Shown in pieces: positions 1-10,202 of a stretch of 64,000 nt of DNA; within the stretch, counting starts at the first letter, position 1; each line of letters opens with the position of its first letter. Source of the stretch: Proteles cristata cristata (lineage: Eukaryota > Chordata > Mammalia > Carnivora > Hyaenidae); NCBI GenBank assembly GCA_017311185.1, contig JAESUZ010001757.1:1054001-1118000 (forward strand), read 5' to 3'. Under the pieces are notes generated by a model. The model ran no database searches and was not told the origin of the DNA. It worked only from the letters and a program-made list of their open reading frames with translations. Made by a program: the position numbers and the translations under genes.

Positions 1-189
1 AGAGCTTGTACAAGAGTAGGGAAGAGAGGGAGAAGGAGAGAGAGAGGGAGAAAGAGAGAGAATCTTAAGTAGACTCCATGTTCCATGTGGAGCCTGACGC
101 AGGGCTTGATCCCATAACCCTGGGGTCATGATCTGAGCTGAAATCGAGAGTTGGACGCTGCACTGACTGAGCCCTCCCCAGGCACCCCA
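1..189 (-). mobile_element. CAN-type SINE (SINEC_Fc-like), cut by window edge
   Basis: Reverse-oriented tRNA-derived SINE. The GA-rich body starts at the window edge and the head (reverse complement of the GGGTGCCTGG... type) ends near position 189. The A-rich tail lies outside the window. It is diverged: the head reads gagccctccccaggcacccc rather than the gagccacccaggcgcccc form of young copies. Confidence 0.9.
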
Positions 190-792
190 GCCAGAACTCT
201 TGAATTCAGTGGGCACTAGATTCTTGCAACTATTCTCATTTTGACAGTAACCACTCAAATAATTAATTATTTTTATTACCTTTAGGAATGAAAACATAAG
301 ACCTTGAAAGTTTTGAAGAGAACCTGAGGGACCTCTGGAGTGTGTCCTCAAGTTCAGTTTAGGAAACCATGCATTAGATTAGAAAACCTTGTCCAAAGCT
401 GCAGGACATACATTGTCTGCAGAGAAGGTGCCCAGAGGTGACTATATTCCGGAGGTTGAAAATACACAAGCTTTTTGAATCTTTCAGAGCTGGCCCAGTG
501 AATGGTCACAAGACAGAGAAGCCACTCCTTCCAAGAAAATCCTTTATCTTGGGAAAGTGAAATTTTGCACGTTGATTTCCACTTTCCAAGAAAGAACTCT
601 ATACCTTTCCCCATTAAAAATAGAAAGTCTCCATGTCAAGAACCCTTTTACTTGCCAACTTTTATGAAATCACTACTTACTATTTTGTAGAAAAAATTGT
701 TTTTGAAATTATTTTATTAAATTATTTCTTTTATAACTGTTTCTTGTTTTATATAAGATTCTGGCAACATTTGTCCTACTCTACAATCTAGA
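190..792. other. Unique sequence, nothing identified
   Basis: No repeat, RNA gene or coding signal recognised. Short ORFs occur on both strands (86 codons minus at 354-614, 62 codons plus at 502-690). They overlap each other and show no domain or splice context, so they are taken as chance. Confidence 0.5.
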
Positions 793-915
793 GCAGGAGT
801 CAGCAAACTGTACCAACCATGAGTCAAATTTAGCCCCACTGTCTGTTTTTGTGCAAGTATAAGTGAAGAATGTTTTAAACATTTCCAAAGAGTTGTTTTA
901 AGAAAGAAAGAAGAA

Positions 916-971
<56 letters not shown>

Positions 972-1067
972 AAAAGAAAGCAATATGAAACAGAGAAGGT
1001 ATGTAGTTTGTAAAATACAAAATAGTTACGGTTACTATCTGGCCCTTCACAGACCAACCCCTGCTCC
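793..1067 (-). mobile_element. Old hAT-type (Charlie-like) non-autonomous DNA transposon
   Basis: The left end reads gcaggagtcagcaaactg and the right end ccaacccctgctcc, giving imperfect terminal inverted repeats of the common mammalian 'GCAGGGGTCAGCAAAC' element. Internal matches include the gtctgtttttgtgcaagta stretch and tatctggcccttcaca near the right end. The centre is replaced by an (AAAG)n array. The exact subfamily name is from memory and not certain. Confidence 0.65.
900..980 (+). repeat. (AAAG)n microsatellite, 81-nt pure purine run
   Basis: About 19 units of AAAG with a few AAG/AAAAG interruptions form an uninterrupted purine run inside the hAT-type element. The apparent Phe/Leu/Ser-rich minus-strand ORFs here are low-complexity artefacts. 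Confidence 0.95.
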
Positions 1068-1069
1068 AA

Positions 1070-2100
1070 AGCATTGCTTATTTTTAAAAAGAAATATTAG
1101 TTATATCTTGAGGAAGCATCGGTAACATTCATATTCTGCCCTCTTTCCTCTAGATCCTCTTCTATGTTTACCTTTCCCTCACTATCATATCTAAGGCTTT
1201 TCATACATTGCCATTTGTTAAATGAGTTCGACCATTCAGTCTTTTATTTTAAAAACAGGTGGGAAGGTGATGTATAGCAATCCTCCTATTTAAAAGTAAA
1301 AGGCTGCTAAAATGAAATAATTTGTGTTTAGATTCGTTTCCTGTGGGTCAGTAATCTTTGAGAAAAAGGAAACACGACCTATTTGCCTTAAATGCCAACA
1401 ATTCAAACGAAGCTATTCTTTAATCTTTTTGATTTGAATGTTCATTCTTTTCTTTAAGACTAATTAAAAAGTGGGTCACTAACGTTCCCTGAGTTTGGGA
1501 ATAACTTGAGGAGTGTTTAACTTGAGCTCAGGGCTTCGCAGATGGAGCAAGTAATTGCTAAACTCAGCAAAGAACAACTGAGCATTAACTTGATGTTCTG
1601 AATCTCTTTTCTCCGGAACGAAAGCATGGAGAGTATTTGTTTGGTAAAATCTAAATGGCTTAATACTCTCTAAGCCTACAGAGAAATTCACTTTCAGAGA
1701 GGCAAAGGGCTTATAAGCTTCATTAATAGTCAATTTTAAGTATGATTGAGTGCTCAGGATATTAAGTACCCCAGAATTACTTGTTGGCGAATGACCGTAT
1801 CCGTCTCCTCTACCTGACTCAGAGAACACATTTAAATAGCCCGGGAAATGTCATAATTGCTCACTGAGGAAATAAAATGTGGTGGGTAAGTAGCTGGGTT
1901 CTTTGTCATCTTCCACAGATCCTTTTGGAAAGAACATCTGAACCTAAGTTCACAGAAAAATGCTGTCGCTGAGGAAGGCATCGGGACACAGATTGCTGGT
2001 GGCGGTATTTGGTCATGAACACTGCATTTGAAAGACTAAAGTGAATTATGTTTTGTTCTCTGAAGGCAGATGGATACTTGTTGAGAGCTTCCTTAAGTAA
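1070..2100. other. Unique sequence with a fortuitous 116-codon open frame
   Basis: No recognised repeat. The minus strand is open for 116 codons at 1479-1829, but the frame would start with GTG, has no recognisable domain and no clear splice signals. It could be a conserved non-coding block. Only a cross-species alignment would show whether the frame is under selection. Confidence 0.4.
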
Positions 2101-3060
2101 GAAAGTAGGATCCTTGCCACATTCTCCACCCCCTCAGTGTGTTCCTTTCTTTCGTTCCTGAGTTTTCTACAGGAAGCAGGGGAGGGTCACCAGGAGAGGG
2201 AGGCTCTGGGCCACCCTCAGTGGTCTGAGGGCTCCATTGGCCTTACAGCATATGCTGCCTGCGGGCCCGGGTGGTGAACCCGTCACCAGAGACACCTTGC
2301 CCCTTAAGGAATGCTGATCCAGAACTTAGCTTAGGAAGCTCAGGCAGTCACTGGGGCTGCACCCTGCACATCATCACATGCCACACCTCTTTGGCACTAA
2401 CTCTTGCCAAGCTAACAGCTTTGTAAGGACTTTGGGGACAGCTGGGACTTCCTGGACTCTGGTCAAACTAGTAAAGCTCTCTGAGGAGGTAAAGGGCACT
2501 GCCTCCCCCAGCACTAACAGAATCCTGCTACAATCTTACTAATCCTTACCTGCAAACTCAAGGCATGATGTTCGGGCCCCCGTGGCTGTGGTGGCCCTCA
2601 CTCGAGCCAAGGCAGGTCCTGCTTGGGCTGGCTCTGAGTTCCATTCTTGCCCTGATCATTAGGCTGGCTCAGACCTAATTTCTGACATGCCCAGCCCCTC
2701 ACACTCGATTCTTCCAAGTGTACATGAATCAGGTCAGCTGGGATCTCTGGATCTTAAAGCACTCTCTCCTGTAAAACCCCTCCCCCACCCCCACCCCGTG
2801 ACCACACCCCCACCTTTGCCCCTAATGGATCTTGACCTCTGGTGCTCTCCAAGCAGCCAGGTAGCTCTAAGTCTGAACTTTGGCTTGTGTCCTAGGATTC
2901 AGTCTTGTCTCCCCCTCAGGGCTTAATGTTCCTACATTTGTTTTATAAACTTCCCCTCCAGCTCTGAGCTATAGCTTTGCCCTGGCCTGCCTGTTACATT
3001 GGCCACACAGCCAGCTGGCAGAGCCCTTGAAGTCAGTGTCTTCATGCCTATTCCCCAAGT
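2100..3060. other. GC-rich, repeat-poor block
   Basis: This block is visibly richer in G+C than its AT-rich neighbours and includes a C-rich tract at 2777-2813. A TTTTATAAA motif near 2940 could be a TATA-like box of an old LTR or chance. I cannot assign the block to a repeat family or to a promoter. Confidence 0.35.
2777..2813 (-). repeat. C-rich tract, G-quadruplex motif on minus strand
   Basis: At 2777-2797 four C-runs of 4-5 bases are separated by single bases, followed by another C5 run at 2806-2810. On the minus strand this is a G4+N1 quadruplex motif, the class expected to fold most stably. No gene start is visible nearby, so a regulatory role is only a possibility. Confidence 0.75.
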
Positions 3061-3174
3061 TTGCTCCAGCTATTTCTATGCTCCCACACAAGTAGGGTGA
3101 GTAAGTGGAGTAAGGGCTTGGTGATAGAGTCATATAGACATTCACTGGGAGTGAGACAAGCCTGAATAAAGACC

Positions 3175-3400
3175 ATCTCTTTTACCTGGCTCCTTTCAAA
3201 GATGAAAACAAGGTGGACCAAAAAAGTAACCACTTGGCCAACATCATTATGGTTAAAAGAGAGCAATATTGGAACCAGAACCTTGGGTCCTAGCTGGGTA
3301 CAGTATTCTCCGCCTTCATCCATCAAAGAGCATTCATTAAGCGTCTGCTTTAGGCAGACACTTACAATTTATTACAATTTAACAATTCTGAGGTATATAA
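3175..3400 (+). mobile_element. Possible MIR SINE remnant
   Basis: The order of motifs (gatgaaaacaaggtgg, then an acttggcca-like block, then gaaccagaaccttgggtcct) resembles the MIR core, where a fully conserved copy reads GATGAGGAAACTGAGG and later GAACCC. Divergence is high. Confidence 0.4.
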
Positions 3401-3472
3401 TAGAAAGATAAAAAATAAATATAATAAAAAGTAGGTGTCTTAAGAAACATTCATCTGGTAAAAAATAAATAA

Positions 3473-3473
<1 letters not shown>

Positions 3474-3512
<39 letters not shown>
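3474..3512. repeat. (AT)n microsatellite
   Basis: About 19 uninterrupted AT dinucleotides. Self-complementary, so it can extrude a cruciform, and it is likely length-polymorphic. Confidence 0.97.
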
Positions 3513-3516
<4 letters not shown>

Positions 3517-5790
3517 TGTGTTTGAATAATCCAACGTCATTGCTGTTATGTGGTAATACAAATATATGTATACGTTTTCACCAAATTTGGAAATGAGACC
3601 TATCAATTTGGGCTATGATTCTCAGGGAAGACTTATGTGGGATGGTACAGAAATGAAACTAGTTTTTAGATAAGTTGAAAGTGATAAGAAGGGGGTTTGG
3701 GTGGGAGAAATTAAAGCTTTGGGTTAGAAATCTAGAAGCAAAGTTATATAGTTTGTGCAGAAACAGATTATAAAAAGCCTTGGGAGAAAAAAAATAATTA
3801 TCAAAAAGTGTTCCGCAGGCACTGGGGAGTCCCTGAAGTGTTTAGTAGGAGAGTATTCATGAAGAAGGAGGCTTCAAGAAGACAGATCCAGTAATGCTAC
3901 ATCAGGAGTCTGTGGGAACGGAGGAAGAGAATAGGAGCCCAGAATTGGTAAGGGAAGTTACCGAGCTATTAAAATAACCCTCAATTATAGGAAGATTCTT
4001 AAAGAAAATCAAGTATATCACTTTCAAGTACTTAGAATAATGTGATCTCATGATTAAAACATAACTGTCTCCTTCCGTCCTGACAAATCTGCTGAAGCAA
4101 AGCATTTAGATTGTGTGTTCCTACCATGAGGCTTTTATAGAAATGGATGGAGGTAATGCTCAAAAATAAATTGTTCTCAGATTAAGCTAACCACCTACTC
4201 CCCAAACAAAACTTCGTTTTTATCTGTAATTTGTGTTAACATTTCTTCACAGCTGGTACAAAATTAAACAAGACTAGTTTATGCTCACATAACTAAAAAT
4301 TCTCCATGACTATATTCTAGGTTAATAAGCACTTGCTACTCTCTCAGAAGTTTAAGGATACAAAACAACAACAATAACAACAACAAGTACAATAGTGAAA
4401 TTCACTCCCAGCCCCATTACTCCAACGCCAACTGGTTTCTCCTTTTCCTGTGTTTTTTATCCAGGCTTTGTTCATGTGCTGCTGTGTCTCTGTTTATGGT
4501 GGTTGAATTAAGTTTACCCATAATAACAGATGTAGGAAAACTATCTTTGTGCCTAGCATAAGCACAATTATCTTATTATTAAATGAGAAATGCTGGTTGG
4601 TAGATGACAGTATGAAGTAGATGGACATTGGTTTTCCCTCCTCTGATCTCTTCAATGTAAAGATCATATGGCAGTATTTCCTACGGAAAGCTTGGTTAAA
4701 ACTAGCGCAGTGCTGTGCCGCAGACCCTCTCCAACTAGCTGACCAAGTGACAAAGGACAGCAGCTACAGTCTGTTCTTTGTGCACATGCTTGTGTGTCTG
4801 CATTTCAATTGCCAAGTTAGACACTAATCTCTCCAGCGAGTTGAACATTAAGGAGGTTGCTGTCCCCGCATGTGGATTTAAAGACATTAAATCGTGGCCA
4901 TTTATTTCCACTATGGTTCTGAGATCTAGGCATCAGTATCGGAAGGGGATGTTTCAATATTTACTCCATTAATATTTGAGTATGGTTAGATTCAGAGTCT
5001 AGCTAGATGGACTGGAATTGTTTGCTTATCACTGATCAAATCATTATCCACGATGAACCAGATTTGCCTGCCTGGAGGCCATGTTCTAGGATGGACTGCA
5101 TTTATTCAAGGGTTTTGGGTTTGTTTATTTTAATAGCCCTTGTTGGCAAAAGCTGAAACTTGAAGGTTATCCAAATTCACTACTGGAGTGTAGCTAGAGC
5201 TCCAATTTGGTGAGGAGAGCATAAAGAGGTCTTGATCCCCAAGGACTTTCTGAATCTTGATTTACATAAATTTACATAGGTATCAGGAGTTTTGCTTATG
5301 AGTTACCGAAGCTAAAATGAAATTAAGTAATATTGTTTCCAGCAATTGAATACATGCTATAAAGGAAAATGAATTCCCCCAAAAAGAAAAATTTTTAAAT
5401 GTTTGGTATAATTCCATTACAGCAAAAGTCTAATACCATCGTATCTGCCAAGAAGTTCATTCCACTGCAAAAATGACTTTTGTGCTGTTTTAAAAAAACT
5501 AAAGTCTATTTTCATAGTTCCAACATTTATTCCATTAACTAATACTCCATGTGTTGGTTATTCCACAAAAATCCAACCAAAAATTCTGTGTGCAGAAAGA
5601 TATTGTTATTGTTGTTTTAATGGTCTCCACTGAGTATTAAAATGCTCACTATCTTGTTTCAGGTCTTAGAGGAAGGTCAGTATTTTATACAGATGCAGTT
5701 TTGCTAGAAATTAATTTATTCTTGTGCCTTGCTTTTCTAAAATTAAATGTATTCTCTGTCTGAAACTTGTTTCTCAATAATAATGGCAAT
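3513..5790. other. AT-rich unique sequence
   Basis: No confident repeat or gene. A short (AAC)n tract is at about 4366-4386. Small ORFs (67-68 codons) at 3902-4105 and 4621-4827 show no protein signature. Confidence 0.5.
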
Positions 5791-5960
5791 AAAAAATGGT
5801 TTATATTGGGGAATTTTCCACAAAGCACATCTCAGTACATTTTCATAAAATCTTGTAAAATAGCAAGTATTGTTTTATTTTTTAATGGGTGAGGACGTTG
5901 AAGGTCAGGTGAATTAAAAAATGTTTTTAATTCTTATAACAAGTCAATGGAAAACTCATA
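5790..5960 (+). mobile_element. MIR-like SINE remnant
   Basis: The sequence runs from a cacatctcagtacattttcat block into 'aaaatagcaagtattgtttta' and 'gggtgaggacgttgaaggtcaggtg', which follows the order of the MIR core (Tcattt..., GTAgGTA-TATT, GATGAGGAAA-CTGAGG). Diverged and incomplete. Confidence 0.45.
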
Positions 5961-6548
5961 ATTTGAGTTCATGGCTCGTTTCCCGGTACATTGTTCTTTT
6001 CATCAACCTTGTATATCATGTGTTGATTGCAATGGAGCTGTGATCGAAAGTCCCCAAAAAGGTTACCATAAAAGTGTTTTATTGCTTCAGCCAAGTGCTT
6101 TGTCAAAGTCAAATGTGGTGAGTTATGCTCACGTGGTTACTCTATGCTGGACCACCAGCAGCTTTGTTTGGCACAGTTTTAAAACCATTGAGTATGAGTG
6201 GAAACATGTACCTTCTCTCATCTCCTGTGTCCACTCTCCTCTCATCCAGTATCCTTCCTCTCCCCCGGATACTACCATATCAAATGAGCTTATGATTATT
6301 TTTAAACTTCTTTCCATGAGGTGGTATTTGCATACCAGCTGGGGGAGAGAATGTAATCCATCCTGTAGAAGTTAAACCATGGGTCATGTAAAGAGCGGGA
6401 GGTGGTAAGAAGGGGATATTTGATGGAACTCCCCATGCAAATGTCAAACTCAGTATCACATATTTATCTGACTCCAGATTTTAGACTTCATAATATTTGT
6501 GTTAAAACCAATCAGTGGAAAGAGCTCAAGTTTGGAGAAATTCTTCTC
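5961..6548. other. Unique sequence with a chance ORF
   Basis: A 134-codon plus-strand frame occupies 5971-6375. Its translation is rich in His, Ser and Cys, with no recognisable domain, and an overlapping minus frame (6129-6317) is also open. I treat it as non-coding. Confidence 0.4.
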
Positions 6549-6636
6549 CCAAATTAACAAAGAGAGAGGGGGTAGGGAGCAGAAATGGAGGAATGGAAGA
6601 AGGAAGGGGAAGAGATGAAGACTAAAAAGGAAAGGC

Positions 6637-6830
6637 AAAGGGAAAAAAGAAAAGGAAAGGAAAGGAAAGGAAAGGAAAGGAAAGGAAAGGAAAGGAAAGG
6701 AAAGGAAAGGAAAGGGAAAAAAAAGAAAAGAAAAGGAAAGGAAAGGAAAGAGAAGAAAAGAAAAGAAAGGAAAAAAGAAAAGAAAAGAAAAGAAAAGAAA
6801 AGAAAAGAAAAGAAAAAGAAGAAAAGAGAA
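6637..6830 (+). repeat. 194-nt uninterrupted purine tract, (AAAGG)n then (AAAAG)n
   Basis: Every base from 6637 to 6830 on the plus strand is A or G. The first part is about a dozen AAAGG units, the centre is irregular, and the last part is about nine AAAAG units. Long mirror-like purine tracts can form intramolecular triplexes. The Lys/Arg/Glu-rich plus ORF and Phe/Ser-rich minus ORFs across it are artefacts of the repeat. Confidence 0.95.
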
Positions 6831-6897
6831 CAAAGAAGTAGGGCTTTTTGTACACGCATGGTTTCCTGCTATTAAAAAGCCATGGCTTCACTAATTT

Positions 6898-7111
6898 TTT
6901 TTTTTATATTTTTATTTTATTTCTGAGAGGGAGAGAGACAGCGTGAGCAGGGGAGGGTCAGAGAGAGAGGGAGACACAGACTCTGAAATAGGCTCCAGGC
7001 TCTGAGCTGGCAGTCAGCACAGAGCCCGACGCGGGGCTCGAACCCACGAACCGCGAGATCATGACCTAAGCGAAAGTCGGACGCTTAACCGACTAAGCCA
7101 CCCAGGCGCCC
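6898..7111 (-). mobile_element. Young CAN SINE (SINEC_Fc-like), complete
   Basis: Full-length reverse copy: poly-T, body ending in the CTAGAAATAAATAAA-type tail region, gacgcggggctcgaaccc B-box region and the gccacccaggcgccc head. The target-site duplication is atggcttcactaattt at 6882-6897 and 7113-7128. CpGs in the head are intact, indicating a fairly recent insertion. Confidence 0.95.
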
Positions 7112-7129
7112 AATGGCTTCACTAATTTA

Positions 7130-7650
7130 ATTGATTTGGCCAGTGAAGATGGTTTTGGTTAGAGAATCTATCAATTTCATCTGGCCACTGACCTTAATTT
7201 GCAAATTCGTATCCAAGATTATTACTGGGTGAATAACACTGTGACCAAAGAATGAGACATCTCTTGAGGCACAACAACATTACACATGAGAAAACGATGT
7301 GGAGAACTGCGGAACACCACATACTTGTTAGGAGCAGACGGAGGGCACATGCTTAGGTTCTACCCAAGGGAAGGAAGGAGGACTAGGTAGCCATGCTCCT
7401 CTGACCTCCTCCTCTCAGGAACCACCACCAGCTATGTAGGTCCAAGCCTGATGCCCTACACTTTCTTCTCTTACACTAACAAAGGGATATAAGAGACTAC
7501 TTGGAGGGTGGGTGGGTGTGCCAACTTGGTGGTCTTTATCTTTCTTTGCTGCAGCTGTTTTACACGAGGCACTCATTATATTTTGCAGTATAATCGCAAC
7601 AGCAGCAAGATTCTTCATTTCTCCCTAGTCCTGTCTCCTTGATCTTTCTC
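7130..7650. other. Unique sequence
   Basis: No gene or repeat recognised. The 67-codon minus ORF at 7415-7618 has no supporting signal. Confidence 0.45.
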
Positions 7651-7654
7651 CAGA

Positions 7655-7965
7655 ACACAAAGATGTTAATGTCCCTTTGCTTAAGGAGCTTAAAACCCTT
7701 GAATACCCTGCCTTTGGCTCAGGATAAAATTCAAAGACTTTAAACAAGCTTATGGGACCAAGCCTGTGAGTCTACCCAGTCCCATTTTTCATTCTTTCAC
7801 ATTCTATCTGACGGTTGAACAAAATTACATGCCATTCCAGAAAAGTCCATGCTCTCATGATGCCATGTGTATGCATGAGCTGCTCCTACTGCATGATGAC
7901 CTCCCTGGCTATTTCCCCTGGACAGTTTATTTAGAAGGAATATGTCTGTCCATTTTATCTAAGAT
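7655..7965 (+). mobile_element. L2 LINE remnant (3' region)
   Basis: The sequence order parallels the well-known L2 3' region: aaacccttgaataccctgcc, caggataaaattcaaag, then ...ttacatgccattccag and catgctctcatgatgcc. The 72-codon ORF at 7766-7984 falls within it. Confidence 0.65.
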
Positions 7966-7989
7966 GTCAACTATATTCACGTAAACTTA

Positions 7990-8265
7990 TTTACAATACT
8001 TTCCTATGATCCTTTTAATGACTATTGGATTTCAGTAATATCCCTTCTTTCATTCACAATATTGGCTAGTTGTATTCTTCTTTATCAGTTTTGCTCGGGG
8101 TTTATCAGTTTTTAGGAATCTTTTCAAAGAACCAACTTAGAGCTTTTAAAATTTTCTGTGTTGTTTTCTATTTTATTTATGCTCTTTAATATTTCCTTTC
8201 TTCTTGAGGCTTAATTTGCTCTTTTTTCTAGTGTTTCAAGACAAAAATTTGGATTTTGACCTAAA
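7990..8265 (-). mobile_element. LINE-1 ORF2 fragment
   Basis: The plus strand shows the antisense of a familiar L1 ORF2 stretch, including 'gtttatcagtttttaggaatc' followed by 'ttttcaaagaaccaacttag'. Frames are broken. The fragment is followed by a SINE and probably continues to about 8600. Confidence 0.75.
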
Positions 8266-8497
8266 ATCTTTTTTTAATGTTTACTTTTTTATTTTGAGAG
8301 AAAGAAGGCGTACACATGCACACACAGACATGTGCATGCACACAGGGGCATATGAGGCAGAAAGAGAGAGGGAGAGAGAGAATCCCACACAGGCTCCGCA
8401 CTTAACAGTGTGGCTCAGTCTCAGGAACCATGAGATCATGACCTGAGGTGAAATCAAGAGTCAGACACTCAAAGGACTGAGCCATCCAGGTGCCCCA
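8266..8497 (-). mobile_element. Older CAN SINE with CA-rich expansion
   Basis: Reverse copy with tail at about 8266, a GA-rich body, a gatcatgacctgaggtgaaat block and the head gagccatccaggtgcccc. The body holds an unusual CA/TG-rich segment at 8308-8345. Diverged from the young subfamily. Confidence 0.9.
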
Positions 8498-8623
8498 GAC
8501 TTAAAATCATTTTTATTATGTAAGCCTTTAAGGCTTTAAATTTTCCTCTAAGTACTTATGTAGTTTCAACCCACAAATTTTGATATGATATTTTTAATAT
8601 GATGATTTTAATATGATAATTTT

Positions 8624-8855
8624 ATTTATTTATTTTTTTTAAATATTTTATTTATTTCTAGGAGAGAGAGAGAGAGAGAGAGACAGCGTGAGCAGGGGAG
8701 GGTCAGAGAGAGAGGGAGTCACAGACTGAAACAGGCTCCAGGCTCCGAGCTGGCAGTCAGCACAGAGCCCGACGCGGGGCCCGAACCCACGAACCGCGAG
8801 ATCATGACCCAAGCGAAAGTCGGATGCTTAACCGACTAAGCCACCCGGGCGCCCC
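8624..8855 (-). mobile_element. Young CAN SINE (SINEC_Fc-like), complete
   Basis: Reverse full-length copy with intact CpG-rich head (gccacccgggcgcccc) and gacgcggggcccgaaccc. The flanking duplication is ttaatatgataatttta-like, at about 8608-8624 and 8856-8872. Confidence 0.95.
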
Positions 8856-9336
8856 TTAATATGATAATTTTAATATTATTCAGTTTGAGATCCTCCCCAC
8901 CCCATCCAGTTTTTATTGACATTTAATTTACATAAAATCAATAGACCCATTGTAATCGCACAATTTGATAAGTTTTGACAATTCTATATAATCATAATAT
9001 ACACTGTATCTATCTCTCCCAATAAGCCTCTCATGCCTGTTTGCACTTACTGTCTTCCTTCAATTCCTGATTTCAAAATCACTGTTCTTTCTGACACTAG
9101 AATTTTTTCTTTTCTTGTGTTTAATATAAAAATCATCATACTATATATAGCTTTTTGGTTTGGTGTTATTTCACTTAGCGTAATGTTTTCAGGCTCATTC
9201 ATGCTATGTATGTTAATTCTGTGTTCCATGATAGTGCTGAGTATTTCACAGTATGGATTCACCAACTGGAAGTGAGTTGTTCCCATTTTTATCTCTTAAG
9301 AATAATGCTGCTGAAACATTATAAAAGTCTCTACAT

Positions 9337-9508
9337 GGCGGTGAGTGGGTGACTCAGTTGGTTAAGCCTCTGACTTCAGCTCAGGTCTCATGGTTCATGA
9401 GGTTGAGCCCTATGTCAGGCTTCTGACTCGGTGTCTCCCTCTTTCTCTGCCCCTTTCCTGCTCATGCTCTGTCTCTCTCCCTTTCAAAAATAAACATTAA
9501 AAAAATTA
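9337..9508 (+). mobile_element. Older CAN SINE inserted in L1
   Basis: Forward copy, short-bodied, ending in caaaaataaacattaaaaaa. Perfect 14-bp duplication aaaagtctctacat at 9323-9336 and 9509-9522, so the insertion site within the L1 is exact. Confidence 0.93.
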
Positions 9509-9982
9509 AAAAGTCTCTACATAGATGTCTCTTTAATCTCTCACTTTAATCCCTAGGAATGGGATTGCTGAGTCAGATGGTAAATATATGTGTAAACTTG
9601 AAGGTCACTGCCATACTTGTTCCCAAAGGTACTATAACACTTTGCGTGTCCACTAAACTGTATGAAAGTTCCAGTGGGTTCTCCCCAGCACTTGATATTG
9701 TCAGTCTTTTTAATTTTAGCCATGCTAATGGGCGTGCAATGGGATATCACTGTGGTTTTGAATTTGCCTTTCCCTGATGACTAAAGATGTTGAGTACGTT
9801 CTCTTTCATATGCTTACTTGCCATCTGGCTATCTCCTTGTGCGAAGAATTGGTTCAGCCAAATTTTTCATTGTGCTTGCTTACTCTGGGATCATAAGCAT
9901 TCTTATAGAATCTGGACACAAGTCCTTTGAGAGACATGGTTTGCAAATATTTTCTTTCGGTCTTTAGCTTGTCTTTTCTTTC

Positions 9983-10202
9983 TTTTTTTTTTTTTAAATG
10001 TTTTATTTATTTCTAGGAGAGAGAGAAACAGCGTGAGCAGGGGAGGGTCAGAGAGAGAGGGAGTCACAGATTGAAACAGGCTCCAGGCTCTGAGCCGGCA
10101 GTCAGCACAGAGCCCGACGCGGGGCTCGAACCCACGAACCGTGAGATCATGACCTAAGCGAAAGTCGGACACTTAACCGACTAAGCCACCCAGGTGCTCC
10201 AA
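9983..10202 (-). mobile_element. Young CAN SINE inserted in L1
   Basis: Reverse full-length copy with poly-T and a CpG-rich head. Flanked by cttgtcttttctttc at 9968-9982 and 10203-10217. The 89-codon minus ORF here is the SINE read through its tRNA-like head. Confidence 0.95.

Noticed and set aside
717..1069. Phe/Leu/Ser-rich minus ORFs
   Set aside because: Artefacts of the (AAAG)n microsatellite.
1479..1829. 116-codon minus ORF
   Set aside because: Would need a GTG start, has no recognised domain, and flanks show no splice sites; kept only as a note.
6456..6891. Four overlapping ORFs of 89-125 codons on both strands
   Set aside because: They are translations of the purine tract (Lys/Arg/Glu or Phe/Ser/Leu only), with no real protein character.
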